Below, piece by piece: positions 17,483 to 25,149 of a stretch of DNA of 64,000 nucleotides (the stretch's first letter is position 1; the number at the start of each line of letters is the position of its first letter). The notes beneath the pieces were generated by a model, which saw nothing but the letters and a program-made list of their open reading frames with translations, searched no databases and was not told where the DNA came from. The stretch is from assembly GCF_022346925.1 (NCBI RefSeq), contig NZ_JAKRNJ010000005.1:1-64000 (forward strand). The letters are read 5' to 3'. The translations under genes were made by a program, and so were the position numbers. Source of the DNA: Microvirga sp. ACRRW. Its GTDB lineage: Bacteria; Pseudomonadota; Alphaproteobacteria; Rhizobiales; Beijerinckiaceae.

Positions 17483-18472
17483 ATGGATCGACTTCGGCGT
17501 GCACTCCTCGGAAGCTTGGCTGTCATGGCCATTGTCCCCTTTGCATCGCGGGGTGATGCCCAGAAATCGGAACCCCTGAAGATTGGGTCGCTCAAGTTCG
17601 GAACCGTCAACTGGCTCCTCGATACGATCACGGACGAGAAGCTCGACCACAGGGAGGGAGTGCGCATCGAGCGCTTGGAACTTGCCTCCAATCAGGCTCT
17701 GACCGTCGCTTTGCAGGCCGGCGCGGTCGATCTGATCGTCAGCGACTGGCTCTGGGCCATGCGCCAACGGGCGGAGGGCGATAATCTTCGGTTCGCGCCC
17801 TACTCGAGCGCGCTAGGCGCACTGATGGTGCCAAGGGATCGAGGGTTCAAGTCTCTTGCTGACCTGAAGGGGAAACGGCTTGGGGTGGCGGGCAGCGCAC
17901 TCGACAAGAGCTGGCTTCTGCTGAGGGCATTCTCCCGCAATACGCTCCATGCCGATCTTACAGAGATCGTCGAGCCGATCTATGGCGCTCCACCGCTGCT
18001 CTCCGAGCAACTAAGATTGGGGCGCCTAGATGGCGTTTTGACGTTCTGGAATTTCGCGGCTCGTCTCGATGCTGCCGGATATCAGCCGCTGATCGATATG
18101 GTCGATGTCATGTCGAGTTTGGGCGTTCACCCTGCGCCTCCGCTAGTCGGGTTCGTCTGGCGTGAGGAATTGCTGCGAAACAAGCCTGAGCAAGTGGCAG
18201 GTTTTTTCCGTGCTGTAGAAGGCGCAAATCGTGTCCTCAAGGCGGAAGATAAAGCATGGCAACGTCTCAGGCCCGTGATGGCTGTCGAGACGGATGCCGA
18301 ATTCCAACGATTGAAGGACTATTTTAGAGCTGGAATTCCCTCTCCATGGGGTGCGGCCGAGACGCAGGCGGCAGAGCGGCTTTTCGGTATTCTCAACGAG
18401 TTCGGAGGACCGGATTTGGTCGGTCCCAGAACGCGCTTCGATCCTTCCTTGTTCTGGGCGCCGAAGGCTTAG
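17483..18472 (+). CDS. NMT1/taurine-type ABC substrate-binding protein
   Basis: This 329-residue exported binding protein belongs to the NMT1/THI5-like (SsuA/TauA/NrtA) superfamily: after the signal peptide it reads PLKIGSLKFGTVNWLLDTI, then ASNQALTVALQAGAVDLIV, FKSLADLKGKRLGVAG and PPLVGFVWREELL. The signal peptide begins MDRLRRALLG, with a twin arginine that might indicate Tat export. ATG 17483 is preceded by GAGGAAGGATCC. The permease follows after one base. Members of this superfamily take up sulfonates, nitrate, pyrimidines and other small molecules; next to xoxFGJ the ligand could be a metal chelate or another methylotrophy-related solute, but nothing in the sequence settles it. Confidence 0.83.
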   Translation: MDRLRRALLGSLAVMAIVPFASRGDAQKSEPLKIGSLKFGTVNWLLDTITDEKLDHREGVRIERLELASNQALTVALQAGAVDLIVSDWLWAMRQRAEGDNLRFAPYSSALGALMVPRDRGFKSLADLKGKRLGVAGSALDKSWLLLRAFSRNTLHADLTEIVEPIYGAPPLLSEQLRLGRLDGVLTFWNFAARLDAAGYQPLIDMVDVMSSLGVHPAPPLVGFVWREELLRNKPEQVAGFFRAVEGANRVLKAEDKAWQRLRPVMAVETDAEFQRLKDYFRAGIPSPWGAAETQAAERLFGILNEFGGPDLVGPRTRFDPSLFWAPKA

Positions 18473-18473
18473 C

Positions 18474-19238
18474 ATGAAGGATCGACAGGTCAGAGCCGTA
18501 ACGCGGTTTGCATGGCCGGTTCTGTCGATTGTCGTTTTGGTCGCTGCCTGGCAGGTTGCGGCATTCTTCTCCGATCCACGCCTGTTCCCAGGGCCCGGGC
18601 GTGTCGGCACAACGCTGGTCGAGGCCGGGCTTGATGGGGCTCTCTTCAGCAATATTGGCATTACCCTGGCGCGGGTCCTCGCTAGCTTCATTCTTGCCAT
18701 GGCAATCGGAACCGCCATCGGCATTGCGCTCGGTCGCATCCTTCTTCTGAACCGACTGTTCGATCCCTGGCTTATCCTTTTCCTGAATCTGCCTGCCCTC
18801 GTCGTTATCGTTCTCTGCTACATCTGGCTGGGACTGAACGAGGCGGCTGCCATAACCGCCGTTGCAATCAACAAAATTCCCAACGTTGCCGTGACTCTCC
18901 GAGAAGGGGCGAGAGCACTGGACCGTGACCTTCTCGAAATGGCGGATGTATATGGCATTGGGCGATGGCGGACCTTGCGACACGTGATCCTGCCTCAATT
19001 GGCGCCATATTTTATGGGGGCTATTCGTTCGGGACTTGCCCTCGTGTGGAAGATCGTTCTGGTGGTGGAACTCCTGGGTCGCAGTAGCGGGGTGGGTTTC
19101 GTCATCGGCGCCGCGTTTCAGGTTTTCGATGTTTCCACCATCCTGGCCTACGCACTTGCATTTGCCATGATCATTCAAATGGTCGAAATTTTCGTTTTCC
19201 AGCCATGGGAGCGCAGACTGAATCAATGGCGCCGATGA
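18474..19238 (+). CDS. ABC importer permease (taurine/nitrate type)
   Basis: This is a 254-residue inner-membrane permease of the SsuC/TauC/NrtB type. It has about six hydrophobic segments, a periplasmic loop containing DPRLFPGPGRVGTTL, and the EAA cytoplasmic loop that docks the ATPase (VYGIGRWRTLRHVILPQLAPY). It starts one base after the binding-protein stop codon and its end overlaps the ATPase gene, so the three genes form one operon. Confidence 0.88.
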   Translation: MKDRQVRAVTRFAWPVLSIVVLVAAWQVAAFFSDPRLFPGPGRVGTTLVEAGLDGALFSNIGITLARVLASFILAMAIGTAIGIALGRILLLNRLFDPWLILFLNLPALVVIVLCYIWLGLNEAAAITAVAINKIPNVAVTLREGARALDRDLLEMADVYGIGRWRTLRHVILPQLAPYFMGAIRSGLALVWKIVLVVELLGRSSGVGFVIGAAFQVFDVSTILAYALAFAMIIQMVEIFVFQPWERRLNQWRR

Positions 19239-19957
19239 CCGGTCTCGAGATCGAGGCTCTCCACAAGATCTATCCTTCGCTAGGCGGAACGCCGTTGCGT
19301 CGGATTCTTGAGAATTTTCATTTGGCAATTGATCCAGGAACATTCGTTTGCCTGCTCGGCCCGTCCGGGATTGGGAAGACGACTTTGCTCAACATGATCT
19401 CGAGACTGGACTCCGACTACTCCGGTCAGATCGCTTTTCAAGGCAGGCCGAACCCCCGCATCGGTTATGTCTTTCAGACACCGCGTCTGCTGCCTTGGAG
19501 AACTGTGCTGCAGAACATCCTGCTTCCCTTGCCGCTCACGGAGGATTCACGGCAGACTGCTCTCAGCCTCCTTGCTGATATGGGTATGTCGGACACTCGG
19601 GATGTTTATCCAGGGCGGCTTTCCCTGGGCATGCAACGCCGGGTCGCACTCGCGAGAGCCTTCGCCATCGATCCAGACATCTTGCTCATGGACGAGCCTT
19701 TTGTCTCTCTCGATGAAGCAACCGCCGACCGGTTGCGCGATCTTCTGATGAGAATGCTTGAGCTGCGGCCTGCCACCGTACTCTTCGTCACCCATGACAG
19801 CCGGGACGCTGTTCGCTTGGCGGATCGCATTATCGTTCTCTCCGGCTCTCCTGCTCAGATCGTCAAGGATATCCATGTTGGCTTGAGCGACGACGAGCGC
19901 CGGGATGAGAGTGCGATCGAGGCGTTCCGGGGCCGTTATTTGGCGCAATCACAATAA
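19235..19957 (+). CDS. ABC importer ATPase (taurine/nitrate type)
   Basis: This 240-residue ATPase has Walker A GPSGIGKTT, Q-loop VFQTPRLLPW, Walker B ILLMDEPFVSLD and the switch region FVTHDSRDAVRLADR. The signature segment reads LSLGMQRRVALARA in place of the canonical LSGGQ, a noticeable departure: the first Gly is Leu and the Gln is Met. The start at 19235 makes an ATGA overlap with the permease; ATGs at 19205 and 19226 are also in frame and would add 10 or 3 residues. It completes the importer begun at 17483. Confidence 0.85.
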   Translation: MTGLEIEALHKIYPSLGGTPLRRILENFHLAIDPGTFVCLLGPSGIGKTTLLNMISRLDSDYSGQIAFQGRPNPRIGYVFQTPRLLPWRTVLQNILLPLPLTEDSRQTALSLLADMGMSDTRDVYPGRLSLGMQRRVALARAFAIDPDILLMDEPFVSLDEATADRLRDLLMRMLELRPATVLFVTHDSRDAVRLADRIIVLSGSPAQIVKDIHVGLSDDERRDESAIEAFRGRYLAQSQ

Positions 19958-20148
19958 TATGGCCTGACTTCGAGAAGCGTGGCCGAATGCGGTTTGCGTC
20001 CTTCGACCGCATTTGCCCTTGATGAACTATTCTACTTCAGCGCTGTTGGGGCCACTGAGACAGTAGGCTTGATACATCCGAGGTGAGCTGACCCGGTTTC
20101 CTGCTAGCAATGATTAGCTGCGAGATGCCGGAGCAGATAGGAGCTATT

Positions 20149-20355
20149 ATGACATTAGTCTTTCTTGTGTGTTTGATTTCATCTCCCGGAACTTGCAGGG
20201 AGGAGCAGCTCAGCCTTACCTTCGAGGATGGAAGCAATCTCGGCTGTATGATGGGCGCACAGCCCAGGATGGCAGCTTGGGCGAACACGCATCCCGAGTG
20301 GCGGGTTACCCGCTGGAAATGTGTTCCTCCGGGTTCGGCAGAGCGCGCCCTCTAA
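20149..20355 (+). CDS. Small exported Cys-containing protein of unknown function
   Basis: This 68-residue protein starts at an ATG preceded by ATAGGAG. It has a short hydrophobic N-terminus (MTLVFLVCLISSPGTC) and a mature part with Cys33 and Cys58, ending with the pattern HPEWRVTRWKC. Short proteins with this HPxW..W.C ending are familiar as uncharacterised conserved proteins in Hyphomicrobiales, which supports it being real. It follows the ABC importer by 191 bases and precedes another small exported protein, within the methanol island. Function unknown. Confidence 0.6.
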   Translation: MTLVFLVCLISSPGTCREEQLSLTFEDGSNLGCMMGAQPRMAAWANTHPEWRVTRWKCVPPGSAERAL

Positions 20356-20473
20356 AAGAATTACAGCTCCATAACCTTAAACACGGAAACTGTCAGGGGC
20401 GATTGGCCGTCGCGTATTCGCGCGAATTAGGTTGTTTGATATGCTGCGCTCAGTTCGCACGGGGAAGCAAAGC

Positions 20474-20836
20474 ATGTCTTGGGCTTATGTTGTCTCTAGA
20501 GGCTGCCTTATTCTGGGAATTGCGGCGAATTATCCGGCTTATGCCCTCGATGAGGGCTCTAATGACTATCCCACGACAGCACGTGCAGACTATGTATTCG
20601 CCTGCATGGCGGCGAATGGAGAGACAAGGCTAGCATTGGAGCGCTGCTCATGTTCCATCGACGTCATTGCATCCATCATTCCCTATGAGCGCTATGTCCA
20701 GGCCGAAACTGCTCTCAGCGTAGGGCAGAGACCAGGGGAGAGCGCCGAACTGTTTCGCAATAATCCCTACATGCGAGACCTCGTCGCCGAACTTCGCCGC
20801 GCGCAGGCTGAGGCTGAAGTAGAGTGCTTTCCATGA
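20474..20836 (+). CDS. Small exported protein of methanol-oxidation cluster, unknown function
   Basis: This is a 120-residue protein with a signal peptide (VVSRGCLILGIAANYPAYA) and a compact mature domain with four Cys: Cys44 in FACMAANG, Cys58 and Cys60 in ERCSCSID, and Cys118 near the end. The centre reads PYERYVQAETALSV and the tail is a charged helix (LRRAQAEAEVECF). The conserved-looking Cys pattern in an exported protein suggests disulfides or metal/cofactor binding. Proteins of this type occur near xox/PQQ gene sets, but I know no assigned function. ATG 20474 follows GGGGAAGCAAAGC; a longer frame starts at 20432. Confidence 0.7.
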   Translation: MSWAYVVSRGCLILGIAANYPAYALDEGSNDYPTTARADYVFACMAANGETRLALERCSCSIDVIASIIPYERYVQAETALSVGQRPGESAELFRNNPYMRDLVAELRRAQAEAEVECFP

Positions 20837-20973
20837 TCGATGCGCTCCCCGCGAGGTAGCTCTAGCGGAGCGTTCCGAGCCATGATCTCTGTGGTTCAGA
20901 GCCTCACTTTCCGCTAAACTGCGGCATGTCCGGCTCGAACATTTTCGGCAAGTTTGCGGAAAGGGGAAGTGCC

Positions 20974-22086
20974 ATGGAAACGCGCGCTGCTGTGGCGTGG
21001 GAGGCGGGCAAGCCGCTGACCATCGAAACCATCCGCCTGGACGGCCCCAAAGCCGGCGAGGTGCTCGTCGAGGTCATGGCCACCGGCGTCTGCCACACCG
21101 ACGCCTACACCCTCTCAGGCCTCGATTCCGAAGGCAAGTTCCCGGCCATCCTCGGTCATGAGGGCGCCGGCATCGTGCGCGAGGTCGGCCCCGGCGTCAC
21201 CACCCTCAAAGTTGGCGATCACGTCATTCCGCTCTACACGCCCGAATGCCGCAACTGCAAATCCTGCCTGTCGCGCCGCACCAACCTGTGCACCGCCATC
21301 CGCGCCACGCAAGGGCAGGGCGTGATGCCCGACGGCACGAGCCGCTTCCGCTGCGATGGCGAGACCGTGTTCCACTACATGGGCTGCTCGACCTTTGCCA
21401 ACTTCACCGTGCTGCCCGAGATCGCGCTCGCCAAGGTGCGCGAGGACGCTCCCTTCGACAAGATCTGCTACATCGGCTGCGGCGTGACCACCGGCATCGG
21501 CGCGGTGATCTATACCGCAAAGGTGTGGCCGGGAGCCAATGTGGTGGTGTTCGGCTTGGGCGGCATCGGGCTCAACGTGATCCAGGGCGCGCGCATGGTG
21601 GGCGCCGACAAGATCATCGGGGTCGACCTCAACCCGGCCAAGGCGGAGATGGCGAAGAAGTTCGGCATGACCGACTTCATCAATCCGAAGGAGGTCGGCT
21701 CCGACAAGGTGGTGCAGGCAATCCTCGACCTGACCGGGGGCGGGGCGGACTTTTCGTTCGATGCCACCGGCAACACGGAGGTGATGCGCCAGGCCTTGGA
21801 GTGCTGCCATCGCGGCTGGGGCGAGAGCATCATCATCGGGGTGGCGGAAGCGGGCAAGGAGATTGCGACGCGTCCGTTCCAGCTGGTGACGGGACGGGTG
21901 TGGAAGGGCACGGCGTTCGGCGGCGCGCGCGGGCGCACGGACGTGCCGAAGATCGTGGACTGGTACATGGAGGGCAAGATCAACATCGATGATCTAATCA
22001 CGCACACCATGCCGCTCGACGAGATCAACACCGCGTTCGATCTCATGCACGAGGGCAAGTCCATCCGATCCGTCATCGTCTATTGA
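20974..22086 (+). CDS. frmA: S-(hydroxymethyl)glutathione dehydrogenase / class III alcohol dehydrogenase
   Basis: This 370-residue zinc alcohol dehydrogenase oxidises the glutathione adduct of formaldehyde to S-formylglutathione with NAD. The catalytic zinc ligands are in GVCHTDAYT and GHEGAGIV, the structural zinc site is the four-Cys stretch [15 protein letters not shown], and [18 protein letters not shown] is the NAD-binding turn. Length matches the class III family. ATG 20974 follows AAGGGGAAGTGCC. Its wobble positions are almost all G or C, visibly more biased than in the flanking small genes, as for a highly expressed gene. Downstream of XoxF it supplies the cytoplasmic formaldehyde step; S-formylglutathione hydrolase is absent nearby. 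Confidence 0.95.
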   Translation: METRAAVAWEAGKPLTIETIRLDGPKAGEVLVEVMATGVCHTDAYTLSGLDSEGKFPAILGHEGAGIVREVGPGVTTLKVGDHVIPLYTPECRNCKSCLSRRTNLCTAIRATQGQGVMPDGTSRFRCDGETVFHYMGCSTFANFTVLPEIALAKVREDAPFDKICYIGCGVTTGIGAVIYTAKVWPGANVVVFGLGGIGLNVIQGARMVGADKIIGVDLNPAKAEMAKKFGMTDFINPKEVGSDKVVQAILDLTGGGADFSFDATGNTEVMRQALECCHRGWGESIIIGVAEAGKEIATRPFQLVTGRVWKGTAFGGARGRTDVPKIVDWYMEGKINIDDLITHTMPLDEINTAFDLMHEGKSIRSVIVY

Positions 22087-22098
22087 GAGGAGGCGCTG

Positions 22099-22293
22099 AT
22101 GCCTCAAGGTTGGAGCGCGGATGCGCTTATCCAGAACATCAACCTTGAAACAGGCCGCCTTCAGAAGTGTCGATCGTCCGGCTTTATGGGAAAGGTTGAG
22201 AGCTCTGGAGACGCGCACAGCAAGGCTGCCGCGCCGACACTCCTTATGAGGTATCAATACTCCAATTTTCTTGGCGTAATTCGAACAATTTGA
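22099..22293 (+). CDS. Possible small protein after frmA (weak)
   Basis: A 64-codon frame starts at an ATG six bases after a strong AGGAGG, 12 bases beyond the frmA stop codon. The product (MPQGWSADALIQNINLETGR onward) resembles nothing I recognise and has no signal peptide or clear domain. The strong ribosome site is the only positive evidence; it may be chance. The remaining DNA to 22379 shows no other feature. Confidence 0.25.
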   Translation: MPQGWSADALIQNINLETGRLQKCRSSGFMGKVESSGDAHSKAAAPTLLMRYQYSNFLGVIRTI

Positions 22294-22379
22294 GGCCCTG
22301 GCCCTCATAAGGCACTCTTGAGCATGATAAGCTGTGCCGGTTCGCCGAGTAGACTTTCATGGGGGCATAGGAGCGTCCG

Positions 22380-22958
22380 ATGAATGCAACTCTTTCGATC
22401 CATCCATCCGTCGATAATGGCGTAATCCGTGGTGATCCGAATTTCGGCGGTGGCAGACTTACATGTAAATGCGCCGACAATCCTGTCGTCGTAGAGATCA
22501 AAGGCAACAGCATGCACAATCATCTGTGCGGCTGTACCAAATGCTGGAAGCCAAGTGGCGCGACGTTCGCCATGGTTGCCGTAGTGCCCAGAGATAGCGT
22601 GACCGTGACGGCCAATGAAGACAAGCTTCAGGTCGTCGATCCATCCGCAACAATTCAGCGGCATGCGTGCAAGGTCTGCGGCGTTCACATGTATGGCCGC
22701 ATCGAGAACAAGAACCACCCCTTCTATGGTCTCGATTTCATCCATACGGAACTCTCTCCCGCACAAGGATGGTCGGCTCCCGGATTTGCCGCGTTCGTCT
22801 CATCGGTCATTGAGTCCGGTGTAGATCCGGCGCAAATGCCGCAAATTCGCGCCCGGCTGAAAGAACTGGGCCTTGAGCCCTACGATTGCCTGTCACCTGA
22901 GCTGATGGATATTATTGCGGCTCATACCGCCAAGTCCAAGCAGGCAGCAGCAGCCTGA
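22380..22958 (+). CDS. gfa: S-(hydroxymethyl)glutathione synthase (Gfa)
   Basis: This 192-residue member of the Gfa/CENP-V zinc-binding family accelerates condensation of formaldehyde with glutathione. Zinc-binding cysteines are seen in [22 protein letters not shown] and [15 protein letters not shown], and the overall order matches Gfa. It is in the same direction as frmA and stands between that gene and the formate dehydrogenase operon, consistent with the formaldehyde oxidation branch below XoxF. Some Gfa-family proteins have no demonstrated formaldehyde role; context makes it likely here. Confidence 0.9.
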   Translation: MNATLSIHPSVDNGVIRGDPNFGGGRLTCKCADNPVVVEIKGNSMHNHLCGCTKCWKPSGATFAMVAVVPRDSVTVTANEDKLQVVDPSATIQRHACKVCGVHMYGRIENKNHPFYGLDFIHTELSPAQGWSAPGFAAFVSSVIESGVDPAQMPQIRARLKELGLEPYDCLSPELMDIIAAHTAKSKQAAAA

Positions 22959-22984
22959 ACGACAAAGCGTATGCCAATGTGCAG

Positions 22985-23009
22985 CCGCACGGCCTGCTAG
23001 GCCGTGCGG
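22985..23009 (+). terminator. Strong stem-loop between gfa and fdsG
   Basis: Perfect 11-bp arms CCGCACGGCCT and AGGCCGTGCGG with a 3-nt loop stand 27 bases after the gfa stop. There is no T-run downstream. It may terminate gfa transcription with help from Rho, or act as a leader structure for fdsGBAD. Confidence 0.55.
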
Positions 23010-23107
23010 AATGCCAAGACATATGTCAGGTCGATCCGAAAATCTTGGTTGCATAGCGCTCTCAAGGCGAGCAGTCTTGAGAAAACCAATAATACCCAGG
23101 TGTGCAA

Positions 23108-23584
23108 ATGCCGAGGTTTGTCGAGTGGGATCAGGCTCGTGCGCGTGAGATCATTGCGGCGCATGCTTTGCTGGACGGCCCGGTGCTGCCGATCTTCCAT
23201 GCTCTTCTGGAGGAATTCGGTTACATCCACGAAGAGGCGATATCCTTGGTGGCCTCGGATTTGAATCTCTCGCGGGCTGAGATTCATGGGACAGTAAGCT
23301 TCTATCATGATTTCCGCCGCAAGCCCGCAGGCAGGCATGTTCTTAAGCTGTGTCGTGCGGAAGCCTGCCAGTCCATGAATGGCCCCCAGATCGCACGCGA
23401 TCTGCTGGCCAAGCTTGGGGTCGATTGGGGCGAAACCACATCCGATGGCGCCTTGACCGTTGAGCCCGTCTATTGCCTTGGCCTCTGTGCCTGCGCCCCA
23501 TCTGCCCTCTATGACGGCGAGCCTATTGGAAGGCTCGATGCAGAGCGGCTGGACGCTGTCGTGCGAGAGGCGCGGTCGATATGA
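23108..23584 (+). CDS. fdsG: NAD-dependent formate dehydrogenase gamma subunit
   Basis: This is a 158-residue thioredoxin-like [2Fe-2S] subunit, homologous to NuoE. Four cluster ligands are visible, in LCRAEACQSMN and VYCLGLCACAPSA. It passes electrons within the soluble FDH complex. The ATG at 23108 is used; a GTG two codons upstream is also possible. It overlaps the next gene by the ATGA arrangement, and the order fdsG-fdsB-fdsA matches the known FDH operons. Confidence 0.93.
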   Translation: MPRFVEWDQARAREIIAAHALLDGPVLPIFHALLEEFGYIHEEAISLVASDLNLSRAEIHGTVSFYHDFRRKPAGRHVLKLCRAEACQSMNGPQIARDLLAKLGVDWGETTSDGALTVEPVYCLGLCACAPSALYDGEPIGRLDAERLDAVVREARSI

Positions 23585-25137
23585 CCAGGATCTTCATTTC
23601 CCGAGATAGCGCATCGGTTTCTGTTGGAGCCGCACGAATAGCGAAATTGATTGCGGACGAAGCTGCCATCCGAGGGGTGACGCTGGAGATTGTATCGACC
23701 GGATCCCGTGGTCTCTTCTGGCTGGAGCCTCTGGTTGAAGTGGAAACACCCGAAGGACGCATCGCCTATGGGCCCATTAGTCCTCCGGACATCCGTAGCC
23801 TGGTCGATGCTGCCTTCATCACGGGTGCGAAGCATCCTCTGCGCTTGGGGCATCTGGAGGACCATCCCTACGTCGCAAGGCAACAGCGGCTAACCTTTGC
23901 TCGTTGCGGTATCGTCGATCCGTTGTCCATTGAGGATTACAAGGCTCGCGGGGGCTATGCCGGCCTCGAACGCTCCCTGTCTCAAAGCCCACAGGCCATC
24001 GTGGATGAGATTAAGCTCTCCGGGTTGCGTGGCAGGGGCGGCGCCGGATTCCCGACCGGTATTAAATGGGACACGGTTCTTCATGCGGAGGCTGATCGCA
24101 AGTACATCGTCTGCAATGCGGATGAGGGCGACAGTGGAACCTTCGGAGACAGGTTGCTTCTAGAAGGTGATCCCTTCTGCCTGATCGAAGGCATGACCAT
24201 TGCTGGCTTGGCCGTCGGTGCCACCAAAGGCTTCATCTACATCCGGTCGGAATACGCTTACGCCTACCGGACCATGACGGAAGCAATCGGCCTCGCCACG
24301 AAGGCGGGCTATCTAGGGGCATCCGTGATGGGATCAGCTCGAGCCTTCACGCTTGAGGCGCGTCTTGGAGCCGGAGCCTACATCTGTGGTGAGGAAACAT
24401 CTCTCCTGGAGAGTCTCGAGGGTAAACGCGGCGTCGTACGGGCGAAGCCGCCGCTGCCGGCGATCAAGGGTCTCTTCGGCAAGCCGACGGTTGTCAATAA
24501 TGTCCTGACTCTGGCGACGGTGCCGTGGATTCTCGCCAAGGGCGGGCAGGCTTATGCGGATTTCGGCATGGGACGTTCGCGGGGCACGCTGCCGATCCAG
24601 CTTGCGGGGAACATCAAGCGGGGCGGTCTCATTGAGATTGGGTTCGGTATCACCTTGCGCGAGATCATTGAAGATTTCGGCGGAGGAACTGCGACGGGGC
24701 GTCCGGTAAGGGCCGTGCAGGTCGGAGGACCTTTGGGAGCTTATTTCCCAGCTTCCATGCTGGATCTTCCGCTGGATTATGAGACGCTCGCGGCGGAGAA
24801 GGGACTTCTCGGTCACGGCGGGATTGTCGTGTTCGACGATACCGTGGATCTCTCGCAGCAGGCCCGCTTCGCGTTTGAATTCTGCGCTGCAGAGAGCTGC
24901 GGCAAGTGCACACCCTGCCGTGTCGGCGCGGTGCGCGGAGTCGAGGTCATGGATCGGATCATAGCCGGGGTTGAGCCTGAGAAGAATTTCGAGGTTCTTG
25001 AGGATCTCTGCACCCTGATGACCGATGCTTCGCTCTGCGCCATGGGAGGGCTGACCCCCGTGCCGGTCTTGAGCGCATTGACTCATTTTCCCGAAGATTT
25101 CGACAAGGCCCGACGATTTCCGGCGGCCGCCGAGTAA
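23581..25137 (+). CDS. fdsB: NAD-dependent formate dehydrogenase beta subunit
   Basis: This 518-residue subunit binds FMN and NAD and carries a [4Fe-4S] cluster, homologous to NuoF with an added N-terminal thioredoxin-like part (about residues 1-110). The FMN/NADH segment is seen in SGLRGRGGAGFPTGIKW and NADEGDSGTFGDR, with GAGAYICGEETSLLESLEG after it. The cluster ligands are in ESCGKCTPCRVG plus a Cys in LEDLCTLM. It reduces NAD with electrons that come from formate through FdsA. Start overlaps the fdsG stop codon. Confidence 0.95.
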   Translation: MTRIFISRDSASVSVGAARIAKLIADEAAIRGVTLEIVSTGSRGLFWLEPLVEVETPEGRIAYGPISPPDIRSLVDAAFITGAKHPLRLGHLEDHPYVARQQRLTFARCGIVDPLSIEDYKARGGYAGLERSLSQSPQAIVDEIKLSGLRGRGGAGFPTGIKWDTVLHAEADRKYIVCNADEGDSGTFGDRLLLEGDPFCLIEGMTIAGLAVGATKGFIYIRSEYAYAYRTMTEAIGLATKAGYLGASVMGSARAFTLEARLGAGAYICGEETSLLESLEGKRGVVRAKPPLPAIKGLFGKPTVVNNVLTLATVPWILAKGGQAYADFGMGRSRGTLPIQLAGNIKRGGLIEIGFGITLREIIEDFGGGTATGRPVRAVQVGGPLGAYFPASMLDLPLDYETLAAEKGLLGHGGIVVFDDTVDLSQQARFAFEFCAAESCGKCTPCRVGAVRGVEVMDRIIAGVEPEKNFEVLEDLCTLMTDASLCAMGGLTPVPVLSALTHFPEDFDKARRFPAAAE

Positions 25138-25149
25138 GGGAGCGCAGTC

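Noticed and set aside
20169..20633. 154-codon frame overlapping the two small exported protein genes
   Set aside because: It conflicts with two frames that have signal peptides and good ribosome sites.
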